DNA from: Mactra quadrangularis
Taxonomy: Eukaryota; Mollusca; Bivalvia; Venerida; Mactridae
DNA: 64,000 nucleotides
Assembly (NCBI GenBank): GCA_025267735.1
Contig: CM046297.1
Location: 23,710,011-23,774,010, forward strand
Reading direction: 5' to 3'
The position numbers were made by a program, and so were the translations under genes. The notes below the pieces were generated by a model that made no database searches, was not told where the DNA came from, and was given only the letters and a program-made list of their open reading frames with translations. Shown one piece after another: positions 1-11,038 of the stretch (positions are counted from its first letter, which is position 1; each line of letters opens with the position of its first letter).

Positions 1-1678
1 TGTTTTTAAGTCAGGGGTGTTTTATATGGCATTATAGTCATCCTTCTTTTACAAGTAAGTGCTTCAAATGAATTATATGTGCAAACACGTTTTCACAGTT
101 TGTCTTTACTGTTTGGGTGTATTCCAAACCAAACACGTTAATAATTAATCAATAAAATATCATCTTTTAATTGGATTTTACGCCATTTTTAATAACAATA
201 TCAATACTCTTGTTTGAAACTAGTGATAATTGTATAAATGGAATTAAATCCACACCAAATTGAACTTATTTGGAAATTTATAGCAAAAATTATTATAATC
301 CTCAACAAAATAAGACACAAATTATACCCATGCAAGTACATTGTAGTTGATTGTTTTCGTGATTTTAAAAGAAACTATAATGGAATAAACGTTTTAAAGT
401 CGATAGTTCGATTGCGTATAAACGTGAAACAGTTGAAAACTTAGGAAATGGTGTTGGTAACTTGTTTATGACACGATATAAAAATTATGTAATACCACTG
501 AAAGTATACGCAGGGATAAATATAAAACGTCTCATAAACCTTATCATGTCATAGTACATTATTATTTAAATTTCAGAGAGTTTCATAAAGAAACTGACCG
601 GAACATAACATGTTCGTTCGAGACATTTTTCGAAATATTCCTTAAATAAATTATCTAAATTAATGCTAAAAAAGATGGACATAAAATATAAATTGGCATG
701 AAATCCAAACAGTTATCGTATATTCAAATGCTTAACAATACATTCGATGTGATTCATAAATAAGAAGGAAATATATTCGAGAATACATTTTATTACTATC
801 ACATCCTTGGTAAAATTCACATTTATTTCAGTCAAGAAACTTCACTGAGTGTTTGACACGAAGTTATGGAAATTCGAACATTTGTATGACAATGATCATC
901 AATAACGATTCAAATGACAGTAATAAATGATCTTCTCGATTTCAATTCTTCTTCCTCAAATACAATTTTCAATGAAATGACTTTATTGATCTTTGAAGTA
1001 GGAAACGTGGTTTTAACACTTTTTACAATGCTATGTCAAGCAATTTTGACGTGCGCATGAAAGAGGTTTTCTAAACGTATTTATCAGATAAACTGAATAG
1101 ATCAGATAGTATCAAGTTACTGACGAATGGTATTTCTGCACTCCTGTACATATATCGTTCAAAATAGACCTAATCCAAAATTCAAATTTATGGGTTTTTC
1201 CGTCCGTGCACAGCCGATACAAACAAAGTGTTCTACACATTATTGCTGAAAAGCACGAACTATGGATTTAATCCTATTGTTCTTTGTACATTTGTTCTTT
1301 GTACATTGTAACGGTGAAAGTTTGTTTGTACCTGAAGGTCTGACTTTAAATTTCATTTTACTGGCGACAGCTGCTTGGCTTTTTTCTTTATTATAAAGCT
1401 AAAATACTTTAGACATTTGTATGATCTTCCTTCCCGTTGGAGGACTTTAAATGACATAAACAATTAAACCTAAAATTACATTTTGTATTACATTAAAGTA
1501 AAACAATACGTAACACTTTATTACTTCTTTATCTCTTTGGTGGCATAAAATACCCAGTTAACCTTTTAATAGATATCCGATACATAGAAATTGATATTTT
1601 TGTCTTTTGCACAGTCAATGGTGCTTCCATCTACAAATAGTTTTCATAATGTTTGATGATTCGATGTAAGATATTACC
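1..1678. other. Intergenic DNA, no gene seen
   Basis: AT-rich sequence with stops in all frames. The only local structure noticed is a perfect 2 x 15-bp tandem repeat (TTGTTCTTTGTACAT) at 1277-1306. No convincing exon, RNA gene or element with inverted ends was found. Confidence 0.6.
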
Positions 1679-1906
1679 CTTGTTTAACGTCGTATTCAAC
1701 ACATATATAGGTCATATATACGACGGCCAGCTCTTCCTACTATAGGTTTCCTGGACACTTTTCTATTAACAGTACTAACTTACCGTACCAAGAGGTATAA
1801 CAACTCATGTATAAGGTATGACCTACCGCGACCGTGCTCGAACCCGCGATCTCCGGATTCAATGTCAGACATGCTAACCACTCCGTCACGGCCGCGGCTA
1901 TAAGGT
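1679..1906 (-). mobile_element. tRNA-headed SINE, head type 2
   Basis: Read on the minus strand, the element starts near 1906 with a tRNA-like head. It has an A-box-like stretch (TGACGGAGTGGTTAGCATG) and a B-box-like stretch (GGGTTCGAGCACG), the two internal RNA polymerase III promoter elements typical of SINEs. The body runs down to about 1679 and ends in a domain related to TTTAACGCCGTAGCAA. That same 3' domain ends the head-type-1 SINEs at 26600 and 59242, so two different heads share one tail. The acceptor arms do not pair well enough for a functional tRNA. No clear target-site duplication was found, so the copy is probably old. Confidence 0.7.
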
Positions 1907-3639
1907 TTTACATTTAAGCATTTACACGACCTGCATAGCTTCAAAGATCACGGGTCGGAAACACGATGTCAAAGAGTTCTTTTAATTTTGTAAGTTAGCA
2001 ACTTAAAACGTTGATGATTAAAAGCTTTAATAATGAAAGCAAACCACACACTGCTAGTTCTGTATTTGTTTTCAATTAATACCAATTCTTTGATCAGAAA
2101 CTATTGAAGTCAAATTATTGTTTATACTGCAACAAACCATAATACTCTTGCTGACGCAGAACAAAATGTCAATATTCTTAAAGTTAGAAATGAAGTATGT
2201 GACGTGCTAGCTATTTTTGCTTAACATATTGATCAAATGGAGCAATCTCATTATGACATAAATTTACTGGGAACTGTGACTTTAAAAGCATACTACTACT
2301 TGACAATAGTTTAACTTGATATTTATTAAAGCAAATACATAAGCTTATGTATTAATTTCTCTTTTTGTTTAAAACAATGGTTAACTTAATAAAATGAATA
2401 TTGAGACTGTTATTATTGCTATTAGTTGGATTAGAATAAGGTATAGAAAGTTGATAATGGAACCAAAAGTCAATTATATCAAACGTTTGACTAAAACCTA
2501 ATTGATATTCTTAAATGGATATACAGGCAAATGACTGTGCTAAAAGTATAGAATCAAGTTTAGTCTTTGAAACAGTATTAAGAACGTAAGAAATCACTTA
2601 CTGATAACATTTGTCACTTTTTACATTCAGCTGACAAATTAAAACATGTGGCATACACATAATTGAAAACGGAAGTGAGCTACTGAGAGAATCACCAAGC
2701 TATTTATAGATTTGTTATATGTCGTACTTACTACTGAAATTAAACAGTTTGATTGGTCGCGTCTTGTCTTTTAAAATTCTTAGTCGGTTAAGATATATTT
2801 TTATACAATTATACTAATGTTGCACAATAAAACGCTCCAGCATCGTCTCATCAGTAAATGCATATTATAACACTAATCTTCTTTTTAGCTAACCTGACCC
2901 ACGTTGGTTTTGTTAAGAAACATCCCAAATATTACGAGAAAATAAAGAAATATTTTGCTGAGTAATAAAACAGTGTGTCTGTTGCATTCACAGTTATAAA
3001 AATCATAATTCAAAATCAGGAAATATGAAGTTAAACTTTTGCCTGTATATCCTTTGAATTTCAATGTATATATTTGAGATGTGTCGCCGTGTCGGTTAAG
3101 TGTGTCGAACTGTGTCACCATCGAATGCTTTTAGTGCATAACGATATATAAACATGTGTGTTTTCTTTTATTTTTAAATAATTTAAGCTTGAAATTGTAG
3201 AATCCTGTAAATAAAAAAGTATCTCATCATGTTGAAAGCAAAGAGTGTTGCATTTTTACTTTTTTTTAACAATAAAGTATTTAATGTCAAATGAACAACG
3301 AAGTGTTAATCATCTTGTGGATGAAACCTTGCATCGTTTATTGTCTGTATCTGTTCCGTAATACCAATTCTCTAAAGACATCGTTAAAAAAGTTTGACAC
3401 AGTTGAAACTAACATATTGTTGAACAGTTTGACATAGTTTAAACAAGTATGTAACTACGGCGAGTGTTTACTTTTTAACTTTGTTTTCTTTTCGACACCA
3501 TGTGTTTTTTATGGTTCCATACTCGTACATGCCATAAACAGGAAAAAAATGTTTGTTAGATTTTCTCCCCTGATATAATTACGCTAACTAAAAGCAGACA
3601 AACTTGACAATTCAACTATTTAATCATTGTTTATTTTAT
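1907..3639. other. Intergenic DNA, no gene seen
   Basis: AT-rich, stop-dense sequence. A 78-codon open frame on the minus strand (2885-3121) has no recognisable domain, signal peptide or splice context and is treated as chance. Confidence 0.55.
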
Positions 3640-3860
3640 TCATTATTCAAGCATGGAAACTACATTTTAATTGGTACAATAAATTTTTTGAGTAGCAGAA
3701 AAAGTTATCTATCAGCCTCCAAAACTAGGGTGATTGTATCTTGATGAACCTGTATCAAGTTTGAGATATTTTTGTAATTTCATATTCAAAAGAGAAATGT
3801 ACTAATTTCAAGTGTAAAGTGTAAATTGTGAGTATGTAAAGGAACTTTTGGAGGGCAGTG
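3640..3860. mobile_element. Mariner-like MITE, left end lost
   Basis: The right end (AACTTTTGGAGGGCAGTG followed by TATA) matches the inverted ends of the elements at 52268-52624 and 55108-55483. Internal similarity to the 52-kb copy, including a shared ATCAGCCTCCAAAACTA stretch, extends left to about 3640. The left inverted end is not visible, so this is a truncated copy. Confidence 0.65.
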
Positions 3861-4310
3861 TATAACATTACCAACATTTATAACAATTTGTTCTATGATA
3901 GTACACTTTGTAATTCTTCTCAGAAATAAACCTGATGCTGTTATTTGTTTCTGGTTCTGAGAAATGGACTAATTACGTGGAAGGGTGTTCAACTTCAAAT
4001 GTTTGCTTTAGTTTTTTTTTTCATTTTTCATCTTACAATATATTGTTTAATTCATTTGTTTCATTAGTTGCTTAGGTTGTTATCGAGAATTGGTGTTGCA
4101 AGAGTGATCATGATTTATTTGAATACTATAGAAGCGTGTATTATATTATGCTTAACTCTACCTTAAGAAAATGTCCTATCTTATTTAAGCAGTCATCTGT
4201 CGTACCCATTGTCCCTAAAGAGATTTTAGTCTTTGTATCTAAAATTTAACCTAATTTTTTTTTTACCTGAACAAGCAGCTGAAAACTGATTTACGTAATA
4301 CTCATAACTG
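3861..4310. other. Intergenic DNA, no gene seen
   Basis: AT-rich sequence with short T and A runs. No coding, RNA or mobile signature was recognised. Confidence 0.5.
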
Positions 4311-4835
4311 GATTTAACACAATGCAAATAGAATTGTAGGTCACTTTACGGCGTCAAGCGCACCTAACCTAGCTTACCGGACCCTTGTCTATAACCAGTA
4401 CTCATCTATTGTTCGTTTTGTCTCAACTGTCAAAGCATAGAATAATTACACGGTGGATGCGTTTGTTAAAATTATAGTCGTAATACATCCACGAGTTTCC
4501 GAAAGAGTGTATTATTATCGAGCAAAGCTGCATAATAAATATGCCGTATTATATGTTTTAGTCAACATACTTTTAATAACTATAAGGGCGTCAGTACAAA
4601 AACAATGCATTCAGTCACCGTGAAATTATTCAAGCTTTGACAGTTGAGAAAAAACGGACAATACATTTCAACATGGCTGGAATTTTCTCCATATTATCTT
4701 ATCAAAGGAGGAAAATAAACATTATTGTCAAATTTTTATGGAAGGGTAGAACCTCCCCGGGTAGGATTCGAACCCGTACCCCCTTAGGGACACGAGTTTC
4801 TAAATCCCGACAAGCTACCAAGCAATCGATCCGGG
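4311..4835 (-). mobile_element. tRNA-headed SINE, head type 1, interrupted
   Basis: On the minus strand a tRNA-like head (about 4835-4740, B box GGGTTCGAATCC) is followed by a body matching the SINEs at 26600-26898 and 59242-59537. The 3' part (4311-4408) carries the shared TTTACGGCGTC...GCACCTAACCTAGC domain. The two halves are separated by a 253-bp element (4409-4661); removing it restores continuity with the other SINE copies. Substitutions relative to those copies suggest an older insertion. Confidence 0.85.
4409..4661. mobile_element. MITE nested in a SINE, TA target
   Basis: The ends are inverted repeats of about 28 bp: 4409-4436 begins TTGTTCGTTTTGTCTCAACT, and 4634-4661 is its near-perfect reverse complement. 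TA dinucleotides flank both ends (4407-4408 and 4662-4663), the target duplication of Tc1/mariner-type transposons. There is no coding capacity, so it would need a transposase supplied elsewhere. It splits the SINE at 4311-4835 and is therefore younger than it. Confidence 0.85.
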
Positions 4836-4844
4836 TTGTAGTAG

Positions 4845-4952
4845 AAAGCATTAAATTTAAGCGTGTATAAGGTACGTATGCCCCCGTTTGAGAAACGAAC
4901 TGACAATCCCTTGTGATTCGCTACCAACTGAGCTAACTATGGTTCTCCTAAT
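4845..4952 (-). mobile_element. tRNA-like SINE head fragment, third type
   Basis: Read on the minus strand, 4952-4875 is tRNA-like, with TAGTTAGCTCAGTTGGTAGC as A box and AGTTCGTTTCT as a decayed B box, followed by a short non-tRNA stretch. It abuts the head of the SINE at 4311-4835. It could be a separate SINE that inserted next to it or a composite. The stems are too mismatched for a working tRNA gene. Confidence 0.55.
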
Positions 4953-6230
4953 TGTACCCTGATGGCAAATATAATTACATTTCTTTTTTTCAATTCATTA
5001 TATTTTTATCAATAATAATCTTATTTAGGTAACAATGACTACAATATGGCATGCAAATAGCGAGTATCGCAGTATGTAAAATGCCAAAAGCCATGAACAT
5101 CAATACCGGGGATCACAGAAAAAACAAATCAATCTCTTATTTCCATTGTAGTCAATTAGTACATATATTCTATGTCATAGTTTACTGACACAGCAATGAC
5201 CTTACATATGTACTATTGGTTTTATATATTCGCAGCATTTCAATTGAAACGGCAAGGTAATTATCAACTTTGACAAAGTTCATGCTATTCTAATAAAACG
5301 GTGTGAAGATATATAAAAGCTGTTGGTTATTAGCTAGCATGGTATTCTAATTAAACGGTTGAACTTTAAAATAATGATAAAACGCAAAACATAATCGCGT
5401 AAGCTCATCATAATTTGTAAAGCATCTAATTATTTCCGTCCTGGTTACCTAGACTAAATAATTTTACCACTTATGTATAATATATAGCAAAATAATGGGC
5501 ACACACTCCACTCTTAAAATGTATGGATATCTTTGTAAAAAAACATTTATTCATTTGTGAGATTGTGTGACCGAAAGGACTATGACTTATTCAAGTAATT
5601 AGACATCTGAATGTTTTTCGTTTAGTTGCGCAAAGTTTACTATCTATTACTGATAAAAACTTTTGTAAAGGAAAACCAATGAAGTAGTTTCATGTAAAAA
5701 CTCCACAAAATCATTTGAAAAATACGAAAAGCGATTCAGCACTTTTAATTAAAAAGACTGATAAAACATGTGTATACAGGAACAGAAAAACTTGCATTGC
5801 TTATATGAGAAAGAAACCAGTTTAGTAAAGATTAATTCCTTTAATTCAAATTACAGTTTAATTAATTGTGTAACATGACATCAAGATATATGTTGATAAA
5901 GCACATACTGACAGTTTATATAATTAGCGAATGACATAGTGAAAGCCATAACATCGGTCATGTTATCTAATACTACGAAAACCAAATATCTTATAGCAAA
6001 GCAATTTTCCATTCATTAAGCCTTAAGTCGACATTTCACAATCCCACTTGTAGAAGTGCATTGATTCACGCACAAATACGTAATCATCCTATTCCTTGAA
6101 TGTTATCACTAAAGTGTATTGTGGTTTAAAAGCATTTTCACCATTTGAGACTACTCAATGTCCAGCCACATAGGGTTCAATAGTTCAGACCATTTAAAGT
6201 AAATAGACAAAGTACATGTAATATTGTTTT
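4953..6230. other. Intergenic DNA, no gene seen
   Basis: AT-rich sequence without a usable open frame. No inverted ends or tRNA-like boxes were noticed. Confidence 0.55.
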
Positions 6231-6537
6231 ATAGTCTTAAGTAATGATATGCTTGTCCACGTTCACAGACTTTACAACTAATACCCCTAGTCATCGGGCT
6301 ACTGGTATCTATCCTCCAATCTCCTTCCAGAGTCTTTTACTCCGATTAGTGCAACTGACAAATTGGCACATTGGAATTATTTGACCCTCGCAGGTATCCA
6401 TCTTCACCTAGGTGGAGTGAAGCATTTGTAGTTAAATTACTTGCTCATGTAATTAGCAGTGATCATAGTGGGGTTCGTACCCGGGACCTCTCAATCCCTA
6501 AGCGGTCGTCTTACCAGTAGACTACTGCTCCTACACT
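6231..6537 (-). mobile_element. tRNA-headed SINE, head type 4
   Basis: On the minus strand a tRNA-like head begins near 6535 (AGTAGTCTACTGGTAAGACG as A box; GGTACGAACCCC as B box). A body of about 230 bp follows, down to roughly 6231. Neither the head nor the visible tail resembles the other SINEs in the window. The lower boundary is approximate because no target duplication was identified. Confidence 0.6.
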
Positions 6538-6565
6538 TAAAGCCGATTTGATTCCATGAAATAAA

Positions 6566-6874
6566 TTGGTATTAGTTCCAGATAGTATATTCATCCTTAA
6601 TCGGTTCATAAACACACCTGTTAGGAAAATGTTCGATCATTTTAAGACAAAAAGAGGTGTGTCGCAATACGTGGAAACTGGATATGTTTTTACCGTTTGT
6701 CCGCATTGTTTGTTGCTATTCTCAAAAGTTTATGTAAATATGGACAATTTAAAACACAGTTTTTTATTTGAATGCATAGAATATTCTATTATATCAGTAC
6801 GTTTGCAGGAAGTATTCTGTCAAGCACTTCAAGTAGAGACAAATTCAAATTCAGAATATACGGGAAGTTGTTAA
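6566..6874 (+). pseudogene. Possible decayed LINE reverse-transcriptase tail
   Basis: A 102-codon frame contains CPHC near residues 46-49 and HSFLFECIEYS near residues 63-73. This spacing loosely recalls the C-terminal zinc-knuckle-like end of non-LTR reverse-transcriptase ORFs (C..C then H-F-L-x-x-C-x-x-Y). Nothing upstream in the same frame looks like a polymerase domain, and a SINE head abuts the region. It may equally be a chance frame. Confidence 0.15.
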
Positions 6875-8490
6875 CACTGAAGTACCTGATTTATTCAATT
6901 GAACTTGATAATTTCATTGGATAGTCTTTGATTTCAATTTGCTCAAAACACTTGACAAAATCATGGTATAATTCATTTGCACACGGAAGTCGTCCTGCAT
7001 CCTGGCGATTACGATCGCGTCATGTATCATCGATTCGTTGAATTTGTTGTTAACATAATACAAGTGTTATTGCTTTGTCGGAAGGTGGACTTTCAAAATA
7101 AAAATATCTTGTAGGCACTCATGACAATTGCTTATTATTAAACCAAAGTTGATGAAAATTCTGTAAATATCTCTGAAGTTGTGTGTGACTTAAATAAACA
7201 CGGAAACAAGCTTTGTAGAAATTTTGATTTGGTTCACGGAAATTTCTCTATATGAATAAAATGCAAATTAACAATAAAACTTAATGACAAATATAAACAA
7301 AGAATAAGAAAATGAAATACTTTTTTCAAAATGCTCCTTGAAAATTATCTATGCAATTAAGTCCATTAAAAGGCTGTTTTTATGGCTTATAAATAAAAAT
7401 ATATTCTTGCCTTATTTTCTAATTAGAGTATTTAAATGCTAGGTAAATGCAGATTAAATTTCAAAATGCTGACAAACATATAAAGTTTAACTAATTAGTA
7501 AGAATGTCTGTGATACATAATTTTCTATCTCATCCTTTGGAAGATAAGCCAAAAACAAATTTTGTAAAACCAGTATAATTAATTATATCGCGAAGAGCCA
7601 GGTTTGGTAAATAAGGAGTACATGTATCGTCTTTGTATGACAATTTAATCATACAATTTGAAAAACAATTAATGTGAGCGTTTTTTTTAATAGAAAAGGA
7701 CGAAAACAATATTATATTAAACTACCAAGGGCAATTTAAGGTTCATTAGAAAGTCTTCAATTAATGAATGCTCGTCTCTTGATATAAATTACTCTAATAA
7801 AAAGCGAGTGTAGTCAAATTAAGGGATACCTCAAGGGATATGTCAAGCAATTTATTGAAATATATTTAAAATGAGTCCATGAAATAATATCAGAGTCAAG
7901 CTAAATGAATTATGTGCATTAGGCAATTAGGAGCAAGTATTTTGAAATGTGTACATGTTGCAGTTTAATATCGTATTGCATAACAAAGGTCGGTTTGTCG
8001 CAACCATTATGATGATTCCCCGCTGTGAACACAGTCTTTCTAGCCGTGAAAGAGGGTATTAAGTGTCTGAGAAAGACGCGACTCTCTTATTTCATAACAT
8101 TACATAAAGTTATATTGTGTTTTTAAACTTATCAATGAAGATTTTGTAACTTAAACATTCTCATCATAACAATATAGATATATTTACTTCTGGACTAACG
8201 ATCAATCTTATCTGCATTGTTATGAAAAAATCATCGACCGAATTGTAATAGAATATGTATCATCAATCACCCATGTAATATGTTATTCAACCTCATTCAT
8301 AGTATTGGTACACTATTTACTCATCTAATGGGCAATCATTAGTGTCGTGACTGAAGAAAATATAAAACAAACAAAAACACTAGGATATAAAATAAAAATA
8401 AACATTTCTATTTGGATCCTTATAAAGGCCAATCTCAAGTAGTAGCAACATGTTTATGTACAATATAAAACACAACGCTACCAACAAAAC
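6875..8490. other. Intergenic DNA, no gene seen
   Basis: AT-rich, stop-dense sequence up to the TTAA of the MITE at 8495. No exon-like or repeat structure was recognised. Confidence 0.55.
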
Positions 8491-8494
8491 TTAA

Positions 8495-8834
8495 AGGTAC
8501 TAGTTCACAGATTTGGTTTTTTTATAATTTTAAAATACCAATCAGTGTTTGTAATTGTGTCAAAAAAATAATTCTTATTTTTTTAAGACAAACTGACCTA
8601 TATGTTGCAAGAAATATTCAAAAAGGTCACAAAAATGCACTAAAAGTGTCTATACCGTGACATACGGGGTAGAGTATTACTACTTGAAACACCATCATTT
8701 GTAGTTGTTAGTCAATTTGCACTAAAATTGTCATTATCAAATCATTAATTTCCTACTTCAAAAAATATGTCTATACAATTTTGATAGTTTTAGAAAAAGT
8801 AGATATTTAAGTTGAAATCTGTGAATGAGTACCT
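8495..8834. mobile_element. TTAA-target MITE (AGGTACT family), copy 1
   Basis: A 340-bp element with inverted ends: AGGTACTAGTTCACAGATTT on the left and the reverse complement of AGGTACTCATTCACAGATTT on the right. It is flanked by TTAA on both sides (8491-8494 and 8835-8838), the target duplication of piggyBac-type transposons. It is the same family as 49718-50061 and 57139-57804 but lies in the opposite orientation. It has no coding capacity. Confidence 0.88.
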
Positions 8835-8838
8835 TTAA

Positions 8839-9453
8839 GCAAAGTTACGTATCAATATAGTCAACAGTACTCCCTAACTTAATTTATATCACCACATCAT
8901 AGTGTTCCTTCGTTGCAATTATATAATGTTCCGTTAATGCTTGTAACAAATCACAGTTCATTGTCCGTATATCCATGTTATAAATTGTTTAATTCTCCTA
9001 AATTCTAAATCGAATTCAACATTCGCTTGAAACTTTCCAACTATTGCATCAATGTTTGGATAGATTGCAAAAATATATACAATCACACACAAAATATTCC
9101 ATCGCATATTATCGTTATTCGAGTTTTTAAATTTGTAAAAAAGTAAATATAATTTCACTACTTTAAAGAAATTTTAATATAGTAAAGACAAAATGTACTT
9201 CGTAAATATTATTCCGTTTAATGTTCGACTTTTGATTTTTTTAGGAACGAACATTACAAGGCAGTTTTGTTAACATTCTGGCAATTGATAAATGAAATAC
9301 TTGAATTGGTATATACTTCCCATAAATAGAGCACTGCAACTAAACATGACATTGTATATTTATAAAATATATATGATATTTTAGAGCATCATAATGGAAT
9401 GTAATGTTCGTTCCAACACATTGTATAATGATTCTACAGAAATATGTAAACAT
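8839..9453. other. 3' flank of the GPCR gene, no other gene seen
   Basis: AT-rich sequence downstream of the receptor stop codon. It presumably includes the 3' UTR, but no polyadenylation signal could be assigned with confidence. A 66-codon minus frame at 8958-9158 has no recognisable features. Confidence 0.45.
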
Positions 9454-10581
9454 TTACAATGATGAATTACACGTCCCTTGTGTAGAACTTAGTTTGTGCA
9501 TCATTTTCATTTTATGATCGTCTGATGATGATCTACATCGCAGCAATAGTAAAAGAGAATGCTTAAAATTTCTTCCAAACAAAGTATACAAGACAAAGTT
9601 ACAACAGAATGTCGTATGGTATAGCATTAGACTGAGTTCTTGGAAAAAATAAAATTCTATTGAAACTTGATGATTACTTGAAGTCGTTGTGTCGATCAAA
9701 TTATAAAGGCGTATAGCATGAGATGGCAGGTTTAGAAAGAGGAACGCCGTTGAAACTAGAAACAATGTTCTCGCAACGCGCACTTGTGAAAGCGAGCGTT
9801 GTACTCCAGTTAAACGTCTTTGTGGTCTGCTTGATTCTGGGGTTATTAAATTTTGTTGACTATTGTCACATTTTTCAACAACATTTCTCCGAAGGGGTTG
9901 ATGTTTAACCGCAACTATTCCTTTAACAACCGTTCTTAGCACCACAGTGTTAATACATACGATAATCATAAATGGTATGAGCATTGTCAAAAACAAATCA
10001 ATCCAAGTGGCTACACTAAGGAACTCAAAATATTCCACTTGATGTGAGCATTTTGGTTCCATATGCCAAGTTGTCATTCCTATAGTCCAAAAGCTATAAC
10101 TGTACATCACACATGCTGTAACACATAAGGCAATCACAGCAACTTTTTCTCTGTAAACACTGCACATATAACTACTTTGTAATGGGAAACAAATAGCAAT
10201 GAAGCGTTCACAAGTAAAGCCAACGATAAACCAAGCGTTCAAAAAAGTAGTCACGTAGGTACAAAAGAATAAAATTTGACACATTACTTTTGACGTCATT
10301 ATAGTTTGTATATCTCCGTCAATCCAAGTCAAAAGTAAACAAACTAAATATGAATCATCTGCAAATGCTAGAGAAGCTAAGAATATTGAACAAGATGATT
10401 TTCGCATATTTTTGGTCAAGAATACTACGAGACATAATGTGTTACCACAAATGCCAATCACCACAATTAAAGGCACACAAACACTCCGCATTATTTTCAT
10501 AGAATATATCCATTGAGCTGAATAATCATCCGGTGTGTAATATGTAAAGTTCGTCATGTTATAAAGCATGTCTACCTCCAT
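9454..10581 (-). CDS. Class A peptide-type G-protein-coupled receptor
   Basis: An uninterrupted 375-codon frame encodes a seven-transmembrane receptor of the rhodopsin class. Two N-glycosylation sites (NMT, NFT; residues 8-13) precede TM1 (about 33-55, with GN at 46-47). TM2 carries LAFAD with the conserved Asp75, and a Trp follows at 86. Cys101 at the top of TM3 should pair with Cys178 in extracellular loop 2. TM3 ends in ERF (125-127) in place of DRY. TM4 is about 146-168, TM5 about 190-216 with Pro203, and the third inner loop about 217-268. TM6 has FLNLP in place of CWxP, and TM7 ends in NFVLY (328-332) in place of NPxxY. The basic, Ser-rich tail has a possible palmitoylation Cys at 349. 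The general look resembles FMRFamide or TRH-like neuropeptide receptors, but the ligand cannot be named. Met1 is used; Met5 is an alternative. It is a single exon, common for expanded molluscan receptors. The call to class A is secure; the subfamily is not. Confidence 0.93.
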   Translation of the reverse strand: MEVDMLYNMTNFTYYTPDDYSAQWIYSMKIMRSVCVPLIVVIGICGNTLCLVVFLTKNMRKSSCSIFLASLAFADDSYLVCLLLTWIDGDIQTIMTSKVMCQILFFCTYVTTFLNAWFIVGFTCERFIAICFPLQSSYMCSVYREKVAVIALCVTACVMYSYSFWTIGMTTWHMEPKCSHQVEYFEFLSVATWIDLFLTMLIPFMIIVCINTVVLRTVVKGIVAVKHQPLRRNVVEKCDNSQQNLITPESSRPQRRLTGVQRSLSQVRVARTLFLVSTAFLFLNLPSHAIRLYNLIDTTTSSNHQVSIEFYFFQELSLMLYHTTFCCNFVLYTLFGRNFKHSLLLLLRCRSSSDDHKMKMMHKLSSTQGTCNSSL

Positions 10582-11036
10582 TTTAATGTTAAATGTTACT
10601 AACAGTCATATTTCTACTAACAAATCATAAGCGTATAAAACAATCTGAAACTAACAACTCTGCAAGTATTCCCACTACCTTATTGGTTTTGAAGCAAACT
10701 TTTGTCGCGCTGTGGCGAGAGAGAGTTCATTTTCCAATACCACAGAGTATGTAATAGAGTTCCATTACCAAATGAATATCGCTCTTTCAATCCGCAATCG
10801 GTTTTCGACAATTTTGTACTGGCCAGTTCTTGCATAAAAAACTATAATCGTACCATTTGATATTGTCCGGTAACAAAAAAAATTTGGAAAAACTAGATTG
10901 TGTATATGAATACCAAGACCTGTTTAAGATCTCATTAATAATTAATATAAGCAAAAATAGTTCTGAGAATTAGACTTTGAAGTTTGCTTACCATGCCAAC
11001 CAAGTTATTTCAAGCAACTGAATGGCGACCCTCTTA
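10582..11036 (-). promoter_or_regulatory. 5' flank and presumed promoter of the GPCR
   Basis: This 455-bp stretch separates the receptor start codon from the inverted-repeat element at 11039-12336. It must hold the proximal promoter or a 5' UTR if transcription starts close by. An AT-rich TTTTATA stretch lies on the minus strand about 50-60 bp upstream of the ATG, but calling it a TATA box would be guesswork in DNA this AT-rich. Confidence 0.3.
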
Positions 11037-11038
11037 TA

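Noticed and set aside
4740..4948. Possible tRNA genes on the minus strand (also at 1822-1903, 6460-6535, 26810-26898, 59450-59537)
   Set aside because: A- and B-box motifs are clear, but acceptor and anticodon stems do not pair properly and each is fused to a SINE body.
9723..9908. Plus-strand frame inside the receptor gene
   Set aside because: Antisense shadow of the GPCR coding sequence.
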